A DNA stretch of 64,000 nucleotides from Chelydra serpentina (Eukaryota > Chordata > Testudines > Chelydridae), in assembly GCA_037349315.1 (NCBI GenBank), contig JBAIAC010000040.1, forward strand, positions 10,868,001 through 10,932,000. Reading direction: 5' to 3'. A program made the position numbers and the translations under genes. Positions within the stretch are counted from its first letter, which is position 1, and each line of letters opens with the position of its first letter. The notes under the pieces are model-generated. The model was not told the DNA's origin and made no database searches. It was given only the letters and a program-made list of their open reading frames with translations. Below are positions 24,278 through 35,454 of this stretch, one piece after another.

Positions 24278-25686
24278 CAGTCAATGACAATTCCTCTTTG
24301 GTTGATGGCGGAACTTGTCCCCGTGTGTCTCATTTTCCATGAAGGTGTATCCTAATCTGGGGTACTTAAATTTTCTCCACAATTATCCAAAGAGTATGAG
24401 ATAAACTCAATATTATCTTGGGATGAGAGAAGAGGGAGCATATGGTAACAGTCCCTTTGATTTACCCACACTTCATTTTTGTTACGCGCAGACTGGGATG
24501 TTTAGTATCCTGCATTTCTCGTTTTCAAAGCAAGTATGGAATTTCACATTAAATTATTTAACATCTAGTTTTGGTGTTATAACTGCAGTGAGTTACTGCC
24601 TCACTCCTGTACTTGTTGCAGCTGCCATTACATTTGATAAGGTCTCTGGAGTGCTGTAATCCTAAAATACTGTACGGCTTTCTCCGCTGGAGCTACAAAA
24701 GCAACAAATTTCACATAAATAACAGTCTAATCGCAACAATAATTATATCACGTGGGTTGCTGGTGTGCATCAAAATGCTTCGTAAACGTGGGCCAGCATT
24801 GTAGATCACCGGTTGGTTTTTTTCCTGCGAGCTCCGTTTTCACATAGTTTTACCCACCAACTATATATTAACACTAGGGGAGGTAAAATGCTCTTTCAAT
24901 CGAATTACCAAAACAAAAACACCCCATATGCTCTACTTGATCTTAATGTAAATAACTAGGCTTGAAATTTCAGTGAGAAAATAGTAACATAAGCCTTATG
25001 GGCTTTTGGACTAAATATACCTAGTACATCATTGCAATAGTTCTCCAAGCAACGGGAGGTTTTTGGTTTATATGTAGGTAATTGCATGACAACCTAAGAG
25101 CATTTTTTGTTCTCTAGAGGAAAAGCCCCACCTGTGCATGTTATGTTCAGAGAGATCGGCTTCACTTTGCATTCTGTTGGTAATGTCGTTTTCCACGTCA
25201 GACTTGCCTGCCTCTTTTTCAAAGCTCTCCATGGACTCATCTTATCCTACTGCCCTAACCTTATGTCCACTTGCTCCCCAAGCCATGAACCATTGCTCAG
25301 CACCTTGTGTGGTCATTTTCACCAGTGCAAAATCTGCTACCGCTCTGGTGTGTAGTGTTTTGCAGCACTGTGCACTGATGGAAATGGCTACGCCGGGTGT
25401 AGGGTATCTCTGGCCTCTTTGCTCGACTGCCTTCACTTTCTGAACATATATTCAGCTTGTGCCCCAGCTGATCTCTTTGGTGCTTTAAAAAATCCTCCAG
25501 TCTTGCCTTCTTTGTTTTCCCTTTTGATTCTCCATGCTTGGGGGATGTTTAGTATCCCACATTTCTCACCGTCACTTGGTTTTACTCTGTTTATCTGGAC
25601 ACAAGATCTTGAGTCACTTCACCTCTTCAAGCCTCCTTTGTTCTGCTCTGGGCTTGCAATGATGGAGTAGCTGAAAGCAGAATAAA
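24278..25686. other. unannotated stretch with a short paired motif
   Basis: Segments 24494-24520 and 25541-25567 match at 24 of 27 bases (core GGGATGTTTAGTATCC). A long + frame ending at 25443 follows an acceptor-like tract near 25118 but has no gene-like protein features. No known repeat was recognised. Confidence 0.35.
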
Positions 25687-26520
25687 TAGGGTTGCCAACT
25701 TTCTGATTGCAAAAAAATGAAAAGCCTTGTCCCGCCCCTTCTCTGAGGTCCCACCCCCACTCACTCCATCCCCCCCTCCCTCTGTGGCCCACTTTCCCCC
25801 ACACTCACTCACTTGCTCATTTTGACAGGGCTGTGACAGGGGGTTGGGGCACGGGAGGGGTGTGGGCTCCAGCTGGGGGTGCAGGCTCTGGGGTGTGGCT
25901 GGGGATGAGGGATTTGGGGTACAGGACGGGGCTCCAGGCTGGGGGTGGGGCTGAGGGGTTCGGAATGTGGGAGGGGGCTCCGGGCTGGGGCAGAGGGTTA
26001 GGGTGCAGGAGTGGGTGAGGGCTCTGTCTAGGGGTGCGGACTCAGAGGTGGGGCTCAGGGTGCGGGAGGGGGCTCCAGAGTGGGGTGGGGGGCAGGCTCT
26101 GGGAGGGAGTTTGGGTGCGGGAGGGGCTCAGGGCTGGGACAGGAGGTTGGGGTGCAAAAGAGGGTGAGGGATGTGGGCTCTGGGCGGCGTTTACCTTAGG
26201 CGGATCTCGGAAGCAGCCAGCATGTCCCTTTGGCTCCTAGGCACAGGGGCAGCCAGGAGGCTCTGCGCGCTGCCCCCATCCACAGGCACCGCCCCCACAG
26301 CTCCCATTGCAGGTCCCGGCCAATGGGAGCTGTGGAGCTGGCGCTTGGGGCTGCGGCAGTGTGCGGCGCCTCATGGCTGCCGCTGCACCTAGGAGCTGGA
26401 GGGACTTGCCGGCCCCCTTCCAGGAGCCTCACAAAGTCAGCCGCTGCGGCCAACTGGACTTTTAGTGGCCCGCTGACCAAAGCTGCCGGGGTCCCTTTTC
26501 GACTGGGTGTTCTGCTTGAA
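25687..26520. mobile_element. GC-rich GGGTTGCCAAC-ended element with minisatellite
   Basis: It opens TAGGGTTGCCAACTTT, the same terminus as the minus strand at 2969. The middle (25830-26170) is an imperfect minisatellite of GGGGTGCGGGAGGGGGCTC-like units. A GC-rich part follows with inverted GCTCCCATTG and CAATGGGAGC arms (26301-26333). The far end (about 26520) contains AAAACCGGATACC, which recalls the fragment at 50405-50483. Open frames inside it run on both strands and are compositional. Confidence 0.5.
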
Positions 26521-27289
26521 AACCGGATACCCATCAACCGAAAGAATAAGGCCCACTTTGCACAGTGCTTTGGGAGTGTGACTGGCTGCTGATGAGTGAC
26601 ATAGAAGTGGTGACTGTCCCGATGAGGACCTTGTGACAATCACCACACTTTAGTCCTCTGTAGGCTAGACTGCACTAACGTGTTCTGCTCTGGGCTGCCC
26701 TAACAGTCTCCTTGGAAGCTCCAGTCATTGTAGAAAGTAATTAGCTACCGCCTGAGTGGGGCGAGATACGGTACATAACACTTGGTCTAGGCACTGGCTT
26801 GATTTTTGCCTACAAATGCAGCTAAAGACATTGCAGATTATCTTTAAACGCTAAATAGTCTGGGCACCCAGTTACTCTGACACCACTTCTTGATTGGTAC
26901 CCCAGTTATGCCTACTACGTTTTACTGGGATATTCTTACTGTCAGCTTTTTGGGGAGTAAAACTCCTGAATCAGTCCCAACCTTCTGGATTTCACTTCCC
27001 TTGGTTGTCCTGCATTCAGGGTGAGCTATAGCATATAATACAAGGCTTGTTTAATTTTGTACACTCCGTTTATGTTCTAGCTTTGGTTGATTACACGTTG
27101 TACTTGTAACCTTTCCTCTGCTGAGGTCTGCTGACATGAACCAGGAAAGCAGCAACTGCAGTGACCCTTGTTGAGGGCTGCGTATGCAATTTGTGGTGTT
27201 ATATTTAATTTTTGTAAATTGTTTGAAATAAAATATTAACTAGAAAATGTCAATTTAATCAAATAACTAACGAGATTTTCTATTGACTA
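26521..27289. other. unannotated stretch
   Basis: AT-rich; nothing recognised. Confidence 0.3.
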
Positions 27290-27470
27290 GTAATTTTAGG
27301 TGCCTTGATTTTTGGGGGGCTCACGGACACCTTAAAGGGGCATTTTCATAAAGCATTAACCACCTGCCCTTTGAAAGTCAGGCACCTTTAAGGTGCCTTA
27401 AAGTCAGCACTCCAAAATTAAGCCATGTAAAATTACAAGTCAGCTTTGAAAATCTTGCTCTAAGCCACCA
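27290..27470. repeat. old palindromic repeat (GGCACCTTTAAGGTGCC type)
   Basis: AGTAATTTTAGGTGCCTTGA, then CTTTGAAAGTCAGGCACC, AAGGTGCCTTAAAGTC, and CAGCTTTGAAAATCTTGC. Imperfect inverted blocks lie around TTTAAGG. Related text occurs at 39525-39625 and 59235-59350. Confidence 0.45.
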
Positions 27471-29201
27471 TTAGGATCTGGACTGTATTAACTAAATCAG
27501 GGAGAGATTATATGTTAATTTCATTCTGAAATATCAAAGTTCAGTTTGATTCGCTCTTCCCAAGCATTTAGGGGGAGGAGTGATCTAAATCTCCCTGATT
27601 TTTTCATCAGTTGTAAATGCTCCATCTCTGGCAGCTCTCGAGGCCCACAATGTTAGTTTAAAAAAAAAATTATATGCTGTTCCAGCTATCTAAGTGTTTG
27701 TTTCATTGTTTTGGTGCCCTGAAAGTACCATATAGGTCTCGCCTCAAAAACGACATTTAAACGGCTTCAAGAGAGATTAGGCAGAACAGTTGCAAAGCCT
27801 CAATTTCTTGCTTAAAACTTGTATTAAGACTTTTAAAAAAATATCGATTAGTAGCTCCTTAGTGGATTCACATGTCAGTTATGCCAGTGTAAATCTGGAG
27901 TGCCTCCAGTCTCTGCAGTGGATTTCTGTCACTGCAACCCATACAGAATTTGGCCTGACTGCTTCACTCTTCTCCACATTAACCTCTTTTCTCTAATTTT
28001 CATAATAAAAGCCCTATTTTATTCATCAGGAAACCATCTTTTCCTTAAGTTTGCCTCACCGGTGCTAATATGTTAGAGAAATGCATTGTGCTCGTCTTCT
28101 TGCCACAAATCAAAGAGGAAGAGATGAAATATTAACCAACAAATCTTAGACAAAGGGACTCTTTTACCTGTTTGTTTGAATGAGGCTCATTCATTTCAAA
28201 AACAAAAAGAGTCCAGGCAAACACTTCAAAGGCATGTAGATAGTCTCTTGGCATCTTGGAGGTGGACCTAGTTTCTATAGCCATGACATTTAGATAAAGA
28301 AGGTACCACAGGGCACTTCAGCTGTCATTGCAAAGATGAATATTTCTTTTAATCTTTGCTGAACTTTAAGGAGCTCCATAGGAAGGGAACATAGCAGGTT
28401 TCTTTGTGAGCATAATGCTATTAAAAATAAGGAATAAATGAGAATTAATGCTGAATTGTTGACATAATCTCTTGCAGCATTCTGCAAGAAAAAGGATTCT
28501 TTCCCTGGTTCAGTGGAGTATTGCTCTTTTCAAATGAATTATTTGTAATAACTTTTGTTTGTATAGCACCTTCCAATCTCCGAACGGTTTGCAAATGGTG
28601 GTATACAGGAGTTATTTTGGTGGTAGGGGTTTATTACCATTTTAAAATTGTTAGAGGTGTGAATACCTCTGGTGTGCAACATACATAATTTAGCAACTTG
28701 CAGCAACAATACTTAACAGTTTAGGACAATAAGCTTGTGTCTCCATTCCGCTAACGCCTTTTTACACAACCTTGGTAACATAAAGGGACCTTAGAGGGGT
28801 GGGAGAGTGGGGTGGCAAGAGAGTGGATGAGAATATCCCCCATGGAAGGGCTACCCAGCTAGTGAGCTTCCAGCCCGCAGCATAGTGGTTTTTTGGGTTA
28901 TAACCAGAATTCGCTTCAATGCAGCTATTCTCCACTGCCCTGGGCCCTTATGGGGAAGTAGGAAGCCAAGTATAAGGAGGTGCAGCCCTGAGTCCCTTCT
29001 GTGGGCCCCGAATATGTGGGTTTAAAGCCAGTATTGTCCCACATCTTGTGTCTCTGTCCCAAGTGCCAGAATGGAGTAACTGAGAAGCAGGCCCAGTGTC
29101 ATCTTTATGCTGGCCCTGCTATATCTCCTTGAGAGAAAAAACCCAAGGTGACCATGTTCCACTACTCACTGCAGGTGTAGAGGCAGCTACGCCACCAATG
29201 A
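27471..29201. other. mostly unannotated; two old repeat pieces
   Basis: At 27875-27965 there is an inverted block with GCCAGTGTAAATCTGGAGTG and CAGAATTTGGCC. At 28555-28605 GTATAGCACCTTCCAATCTC resembles a reversed MIR tail. The rest shows no gene or repeat. Confidence 0.35.
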
Positions 29202-29267
29202 GCCTGACCCAAGGCCCAGTCAAACGATTAAAGACTCCCACGGAGATCAGTGGGCTTTGGGTTAGGC
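29202..29267. repeat. hairpin repeat, GCCTGACCCAAGGCCCA type
   Basis: The left arm 29202-29218 pairs with TGGGCTTTGGGTTAGGC at 29251-29267. It is the same class as 20549-20620. Confidence 0.6.
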
Positions 29268-29994
29268 CCGAGTTGGCCTAGAAGCTGACTTCTCTTTCCA
29301 GTCTGGCACTCTAGTTGATTGTGTTGCTGTGGCAGTCCATGTCACAGACAGTAAATAAGGCAGTGGGACTGTTGGAAAGAATGGCAGTCTTGATGTTGGC
29401 CCGATAAAGCCCTGAGCAGTTATGTGCCAGACTGCAGTTTGCTGACTCTCCGCCATCTCCATTGCTAGAAACCAGCACTCCCTCTCCACAGCCGTACGTC
29501 AAGCCCCTCTGAAAAACATTTTCACACTACATAAAATGTCACATGGAAGGCAACCCGAGAGAGAGTCTGCTTAGTTCAGTTTGGACCCGTTCCATGTTTC
29601 ACAAAAACTGGCGTCAGGATGACCTCTCCTGACCTCATTTCAGCAGTGACCCTGGAGTGGGACTTTGAACAGAAGGAATTTTGGCTGCAGGCAAAGTGCG
29701 CTGTGCTTGTAAGGAAAGATGAATTTAATTTCCTGTCCTATCTCATCTGAAAAGAGGGGATCAGAGGTAGAAATTCATTATCAGAAAAAAATCAGCTATA
29801 TATTTTTGAATTAAATTGTATTGATTTTTTTTTGTATGAAAGAAAAAACAGAAAACAAGGGTACGAGCATTGCATATCTCTCTGCCCCCAAAGAAAAGGA
29901 AAACGGGTACATGCTGCTAAGTATATAGCAAACCTAGCACAGTACCTTATTCAAAAAATCAACTGAGAATTTAAGATTGGGAACGCTAACATCA
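29268..29994. other. unannotated stretch
   Basis: Overlapping minus-strand frames at 29262-29502 show no family motif. Short A and T runs lie near 29826. No gene recognised. Confidence 0.3.
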
Positions 29995-30100
29995 TCATCA
30001 TCATTCCCAGTTACTGATTTAGCTCAAGAGGTAGAGGTAGAGGTCTATGGTGTCACTGTGAAAGATTCTAGGTTGAAACTCTGCTGATGACCTGTGAAGG
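29995..30100 (+). repeat. old tRNA-like SINE fragment
   Basis: CATCATCATCATT lead, then GATTTAGCTCAAGAGGTAGA (A-box-like) and TTCTAGGTTGAAACTCTG (B-box-like). Related to 390-465 and 60520-60605. Confidence 0.4.
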
Positions 30101-30172
30101 AAAAAATAGTATATGATCATGTAATTGAAGAGTGTAGTGCAGTGCATACATGGAGGCAGAATGAAGATTGCC
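30101..30172. repeat. paired interspersed repeat, copy A
   Basis: AAAAATAGTATATGATCATG, then CAGTGCATACATGGAGG and GAATGAAGATTG. The same order is found at 41971-42045. Family unknown to me. Confidence 0.55.
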
Positions 30173-30496
30173 TGGGTCATTTTAATACATTTTAAGGAGT
30201 TCTCTGTGGCACAAGATGTTGGTGATCTGACTTGGGTCCTCTGGAAATCGGAGTTTAACTCCTTCTATAAAGTTAGCTCAGTAGCCGAGTGATTGGTTGA
30301 CTGGGGTGGAATGCCAGAGCTTATCACTTAGGATCCTCACCGTGATTTTTCAGTAGGTCATCCTAAATGATCAGCACCTGTAAAATCAGTGAATAATACA
30401 AATACTTCGTGTTTTTATCACCTTCATCAGAGGGTCATGCCACAAGTTACTAAGCCTCAAATGCTCTTGTAAAATGGGTAAGCCAAGTGAACGATG

Positions 30497-30820
30497 CAGC
30501 GGTTCTCAAACTGGGGGTTGGGACCCCAAAGTGGGTCGGGACCCGGTTTTAATGGGGTTGCCAGGGCTGGCTTAGACTTGCTAGGGTCTGGGGCTGAAGC
30601 TGAGGCCCAAACCCCATCACCTGGGGCCAAGCTGAAGCCTACAGGGCTTAAGATTACAGGCTCCCTGCCTGAGACTGAAACCCTTGGGCTTTGGCTTTGG
30701 CCCCCCCACCCGGGAGGGTGGGGCTCAGGTGGGCTCAGACTTCGGTCCCCCCTCCTGGGCTCGTGTAGTAATTTTTGTTGTCAGAAAGGGCTGTGGTTCA
30801 ATGAAGTTTGAGAACCCCTG
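30497..30820 (+). mobile_element. hAT non-autonomous element, second copy
   Basis: Ends CAGCGGTTCTCAAACT and AGTTTGAGAACCCCTG, flanked by GAACGATG and GAATAATG (six of eight bases agree). The interior parallels 23459-23794 block for block (CAGGACCC/GGGACCCC, AATGGGGTTGCCAGGGCTGG, GGTGGGGCTCAGGTGGGCTC) and is non-coding. Confidence 0.83.
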
Positions 30821-30825
30821 GAATA

Positions 30826-30955
30826 ATGTATTTGACGAACACAATTGAACCCTAAGTAACTTGCCTAAGGTCATGCATTGCGTGAGTGAAAGAACAGGCA
30901 ATAGATCAGAGAGTGCTGCCTCCCAGTCGCCTGCTCTAATCACGAGCCCACGCGT
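30826..30955 (-). repeat. MIR SINE fragment, reversed
   Basis: AAGTAACTTGCCTAAGGTCA, then CAGAGAGTGCTGCCTCCCAG and CTAATCACGAGCCCA. This is the complement of the MIR core and tRNA-like head. Confidence 0.6.
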
Positions 30956-31246
30956 CTGGGGTGCACATGCAAAAAGTCTCCTCTACAGTATTTTTCTGCC
31001 GTGGGCAAGTAACAAAAGACATTTCCAACCGTTTGGACATGTTCATACCTATTTAACTTCCTTATTTTTATCCAGGTGTCGTCCAGTGCAATAAATATAA
31101 TTTTAATGTGTGTTTGTGTGGGAGATTTTCCTCAGGAATCTTCAAGATTCATAATCACCAGGCACTCTGTGTGTGTCTGTGATAGTTAAAACTGTGTCCT
31201 CTAAGTCATTGATAGCCCCAGATCCCTTACTCACAGTTCTAGTGCG

Positions 31247-31452
31247 CACTGTTCCCTCTAAGCTGTGCACATGTGCGCGCGCACACAGATCCTAAACCCA
31301 GCACACACGGCGAAATACTGCACGCACAAAAATTTGCACAGACGCACAACCATTTACACAGACGAAAGTTTTTTGTGCACATGGCCTGTCAAAAATTTGC
31401 ACAGAAGAAATTTTTTGCGCACAAGGCCAGTTAAAAATTAGAGGGACCATTG
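31247..31452. mobile_element. hAT MITE (CACTGTTCCCTCTAA ends)
   Basis: The left end CACTGTTCCCTCTAA and right end TTAGAGGGACCATTG are inverted, flanked by CTAGTGCG and CTAGTGGG (7 of 8). The interior has repeated AAAATTTGCACAGA and TTTTTTGTGCACA or TTTTTTGCGCACA units, a GTGCGCGCGCACAC tract, and no coding frame. Confidence 0.78.
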
Positions 31453-32144
31453 CTAGTGGGACAAGAGGAGTTTACTACTTACTGAAAAGAGAGAGAACAT
31501 CCTTCAACCTGTGGAAAATCTAATGTTAAATCTAAAGATTCGATATCGTGAGCAATTATCTCCAATTTTGCTGTGGGGTTTCTTTCCCTTGGAGGATCTC
31601 CCCTGTGAAATCATTTTAATTACTCTGTCAGTTAGAAGTGGGCAGGTGACAGGTTTTTAAAGCATGAGGTACGGTTAGGAGTGGGGCTACATATGGTGAT
31701 GTAGGGTGTGAGGGAATCCCACTTTGTGGCCAGAAAGTCATCGCAAGTTAATTTCCCCGTCTCAGTCAGCATACAGCAGTGCACAAATTGGAAGGCTAGT
31801 AGTGTCAGTATGTAGCGTAGTCTAATATGTATTTAGACTTTTAAATGATTCCTGTCTAAATTCTAACCACAGGTACAAAGATGAAATGCAATGAATATTG
31901 TTATTTATGTCATACTGAGTGTCTTTAATGGCTTCTTCTCTTAATGGATAGTTTTATGGACAAGGGGAACATCCAGAGTTGTAGTACTAAGGATTTAAAA
32001 TAGATGCTTTTGGAAACCCTCATGATTCAGGAATCACCCAACCTCTAGTTAATGAAGTTAGAGAGAAACTTTCTCTATTTATTTTAGGTACTTGTATGCT
32101 CATTACCACAGAGTCTGAGAATCTAACAACTTTTAATATATTTC
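31453..32144. other. unannotated stretch
   Basis: No gene or repeat recognised. Confidence 0.3.
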
Positions 32145-32223
32145 TCCTCACAGCATCCCTGTGAGATAGGGAACTGCTATTATCCCCATTTGACAGATGG
32201 TAAACTGAGGCTGGGAGAAACTA
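32145..32223 (-). repeat. MIR SINE fragment, reversed
   Basis: CCTCACAGCATCCCTGTGAG, TATTATCCCCATTTGACAGA, GGTAAACTGAGGCTG: the complement of the MIR core. It is cut off by the next element, which inserted into it. Confidence 0.65.
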
Positions 32224-33290
32224 AGGGCTAGACTTACAAAGGAACTTAGGTAGGGTGATGCTGAGCATTGCCACGCCTAACTTTTAGGCACCTAGAAAAT
32301 CATTGGGATTCAGAAAGCCTGGGTTAGGCGCCTAGGCTCCCTGTACACTGCATGGGGAGAGATCACCATAGAATGGGATTCTCCTGGGGTTAGGTGCCTG
32401 TGCTGTTTCAAGGAGGAAAACCTGCCTCAAAACTTTTAGTCCAGTGGCCGGGGAGCTCACCTAGGATGCAGGAGACCACTAGTTCAAGTGCCCCCCTCTG
32501 CATAAGGGGAGAAGGGGTTTGAACAGGGATCTGCCACCTCTCAGGCAAGTCCCCAGCCACTAGGGCTAGTCTGCTGTGAGTCTTTCTCAGCATCCCCTGT
32601 TGAAGCTGCTCTACTATGAATAAAATGAAAGAAGCAGAGAAAGACAATGTAGCCTGGTGATTAGAGCATTCACCTGGGAGGTGGCAGACTCAGGATCTCC
32701 ACCCCCTGCTCCAATGCTTTTTAAAAAAAAAAAATGATCTAAGTGGAACAGCTTCAACAGGAGAGATTGAGGAAGCCCTGATCAGACTATCCCATATAGC
32801 CCCATGGTTAGGGCACTCTCCTGAGAGGTGGCAGATCCCTTCTCTCCCTTAGGCAGTGAGGGGGCATGAACCAGGGGGGTCTCCCACATCTCAGGTGACG
32901 ACCCTAACCACTGGGCTAAACGTTATGGGGAGGTCATCAGCCTTCTCCTCCTGGTGTAAGCTTGTCTGTAGGGGTCCCATGTGGCCGGTGGGCTCTGAAT
33001 GCGCCTACTGGATCAGATCTGGGGAGTTAGGTAGTGGAATACCCATCTTTCCCTGGGTCGTGCGTCGCTCTGAGGCTTAGGCGTCTGGACGCCTGGCATG
33101 GAGCTTCAGTGTGCATATCCGGAGGCAGAAACAGAGGTGCCAAACATTTAGGTGCTGAGCGAGTTTAGGTGCTTCCCAGGTTCAGCAGCAGCTGTGCAGG
33201 GGTTTTGTGAATCCCAGTGGGGCCCGATTCTGGGAGTTGGGCTCCTAAAGTAGAGGTTAGACCCCTACGTCCTTTTTGGAATCTAGCCCT
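32224..33290. mobile_element. 1.07-kb palindromic composite element with tRNA-like modules
   Basis: The terminus AGGGCTAGACTTACAAAGGA and the minus-strand right terminus AGGGCTAGATTCCAAAAAGG form an inverted repeat. Inside the ends are GGCGCCTAGGCTC and similar blocks in both orientations. The centre carries five tRNA-like stretches in mixed orientation: about 32443-32500 (+), 32505-32570 (-), 32650-32705 (+), 32795-32850 (+) and 32868-32925 (-). Typical text is GATTAGAGCATTCACCTGGG or its complement. Flanks TAA and TAC hint at a 3-bp duplication, but this is weak. There is no transposase. It may be one family or a MITE loaded with SINE-like copies. Confidence 0.65.
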
Positions 33291-34284
33291 ACGTGCCTGT
33301 GGATGGTCGCGCAAGACGTCTGCAGCAGGGCAGGGAAATGTCGTGGGATCTCCGGAGTCTGAGGCTAGCACCTGGGACTTGGGGAGCACATCTTTCCCCT
33401 CTTTCCTAGGGATAAACTTTCTCTGTGGGCAGGTTATTCCATAGCTACCTTCTGCAGGGCTTCTTGCATCTTCCTCTGAAGTACCTGGTACTGGCCGCTG
33501 TTGGAAACTGGCTACTGGACTATGTGATTCAATATGGGAGTTCCTAGGGGAACACCTACTTCACTGGGATAACAGGCTGGCCGGCCAACCCCACCAGGGA
33601 TGCCTGTTATACATAAATGATTCAGCTACAAAAGAAGAGAAACCTTAAGACTCAATTTGGGTGTGTGACTACAAGGCAGAACTGTCCCTGCGACCCTAGT
33701 ATGCGGGGGTTGTGTCGCTGGAGTGTGCAATAAACACACACTCCGCCCCTCTTTCCAGTTTTCTATAAAAACAAGCAGTTCTTGCTTCCCCCTCCCCCAC
33801 TCAGCCTTCTGAGACTGAGTTCCAACTTTAGGTGTCATTTGAAATATGAGTTTTCCCTTGTTCTATGGCGCCTGCTTTCAATTTGCACCTTTTCCTAAGG
33901 TCTGGATCCTTTATATTGAATTCCAGCCTCATTGTGCAGTTTTATGAATTTTGTTCTTTATGGATGATGCGCTGCCAAAAATTGAGCATGGGAATGCAGA
34001 GAAAAGGTGCTGCACAATAATTTATACAAAATTACATTTTTGCAGAGGATGTGGGGAGGGGCATTAAGAAGGGGGAGGGGGAACAGAAACCAAACTACCT
34101 ACACACTTTGTAAAGTGAGGACGCCCAGGAGATGAGCTTACTGTTGGAGTCTCTGGTAAGCTACTGGACTCATTATTAGGATAGTATTTCATTGCTACTC
34201 GATACTCCGTAGGGCCTCATGCTTCTCCATATAAGAAGTGAAATATCATCTTGCATGATAGGTATATTTTCTGAGCTGGACTTT
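33291..34284. other. unannotated stretch
   Basis: No gene or repeat recognised. A G-rich block lies at 34050-34082. Confidence 0.3.
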
Positions 34285-34385
34285 AAAGTCCCTGGCCACT
34301 GAAGAGCTGATGGCTCAGGTGATAGACGTCTAGGTCTTTGATTCAGGCCCAGCTCAGGTTGGTAGTGACTGAAATTTACCATCTA
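34285..34385 (+). repeat. old tRNA-like SINE fragment
   Basis: GAGCTGATGGCTCAGGTGAT, then CTTTGATTCAGGCCCAGC: weak A- and B-box-like blocks with tRNA-like spacing. Confidence 0.35.
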
Positions 34386-34429
34386 ATGGGGATTTGTTGC
34401 TGGGATTCAGTTTCTAGTGGGTAGATACC

Positions 34430-34801
34430 CAGGGCCGGCTCCAGGCACCAGCTTGGCAAGCTGGTGCTTGGGGCGGCAGGTGAGAAGGGGGCGGCAGTCC
34501 GAGTCCCGCGGTGGCAATTCGGCGGCAGGTCCGCTCTTCCCGCCGCCGAATTGCCGCCGCGGGACTCGGACTGCCACCGCGGGACTCGGACTGCTGCCCC
34601 AGTCTCGCCTGCCGCCGCGGCAAAGGGGCGGCAGGTCCGCCGCTGTCCCCTTGCCGCTCCGGAATGGGACTGCCTGCGTCGGGGGCGGGGCCCCGCCCCC
34701 GACGCAGGCAGACATGGCGGGGCCCCGCTACATCTGCCTGCGTCGGGGGCGGGGCGCCGCCACCCCTGCTTGGGGCGGCAGAATTGTAAGAGCCGCCCCT
34801 G
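34430..34801 (+). mobile_element. CpG-rich hAT MITE with perfect TSD
   Basis: The termini CAGGGCCGGCTCC and AGAGCCGCCCCTG are inverted. The 8-bp duplication TAGATACC flanks it exactly (34422-34429 and 34802-34809). Next to the left end is a small hairpin (CACCAGCTTG and CAAGCTGGTG), and the sequence GCTTGGGGCGGCAG occurs near both ends. The interior is an extreme GC and CpG island-like tract with nested inverted units (TGCCTGCGTCGGGGGCGGGG and its complement). Six overlapping frames of 90-217 codons on both strands come from this symmetry and are not genes. Confidence 0.9.
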
Positions 34802-34809
34802 TAGATACC

Positions 34810-35119
34810 TACATGACAAAAACACACCATTGCAATTCTGGACCCATGCTGGCAATGTCAGAAAGGCCAAGGACCGAACGAGGACTCAGGTATCCTATTG
34901 ATGCTCTCCCTCCCCCTGGAGGTGTGCCCTCTGTGCAATGGCTGGGGTGCATGGACAGAGCGGGGGTTGGGAGAGAACGGGGGATGCCTGCACAGCTGCT
35001 AGCTGTGTTGAAGCTGTTTTCAGTCTCAATGCCGTCTCCCTGGCACCTCTCGCAAGCACTGATTCAATAAACATAATATTGAAATGTTCCATGAACTAAA
35101 CTTAATATCACTGCCTGCA
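34810..35119. other. unannotated stretch
   Basis: Nothing recognised. Confidence 0.3.
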
Positions 35120-35390
35120 CTCTTTCTTACTTGTAAAACTGGCTGTCGTCGTCTCAGGGATGTTGTAAGACTTTGTACTTACCTCCACTTGAAACCCTTG
35201 TTATTATTGAATGGCACCTTAGACACTTACTATATTAGCTACTGTAATTCCCTAACCACTGGAAGGCTTCATGAAGTCCCTGCTCTCGGGAAGCCATATG
35301 AGTCTCATGCTATAGGAAACAAGGCTATATCACTTCGATCCTCTATCTCCGTCACTGGCTTTCTAAACCGTCTCTAAGACCAATTACAAA
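35120..35390 (+). pseudogene. possible decayed LINE reverse-transcriptase end
   Basis: The + frame contains RRLRDVVRLCTYL and, later, YYISYCNSL, recalling the RLDYCNSLL motif near the end of the reverse transcriptase in CR1/L2-type LINEs. Frame and spacing are only roughly right and no tail is seen. This is a weak, inference-based call. Confidence 0.3.
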
Positions 35391-35454
35391 CTGTCAGTCT
35401 ATCTTGCACCGTACAGTCGCTAACAAAGTTACCCTCCCAGCTCCTCTGGGAGGA

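Noticed and set aside
25118..25443. Acceptor-like tract followed by an open + frame
   Set aside because: The frame continues past the first possible donor, is S/L/C-rich without a recognisable pattern, and has no good donor. Much weaker than 19318-19464.
26196..26639. 147-codon minus frame
   Set aside because: It falls in the GC-rich element starting at 25687, and other frames there are equally open.
32650..32710. Possible tRNA gene
   Set aside because: The tRNA-like text has poor stems and no good anticodon loop, and is one of five related modules in a mobile element.
34414..35070. Long open frames (up to 217 codons) on both strands
   Set aside because: They lie in the palindromic GC-rich hAT MITE at 34430-34801. 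Mirror-image low-stop composition explains them, and their proteins are R/G/P/A-rich repeats.
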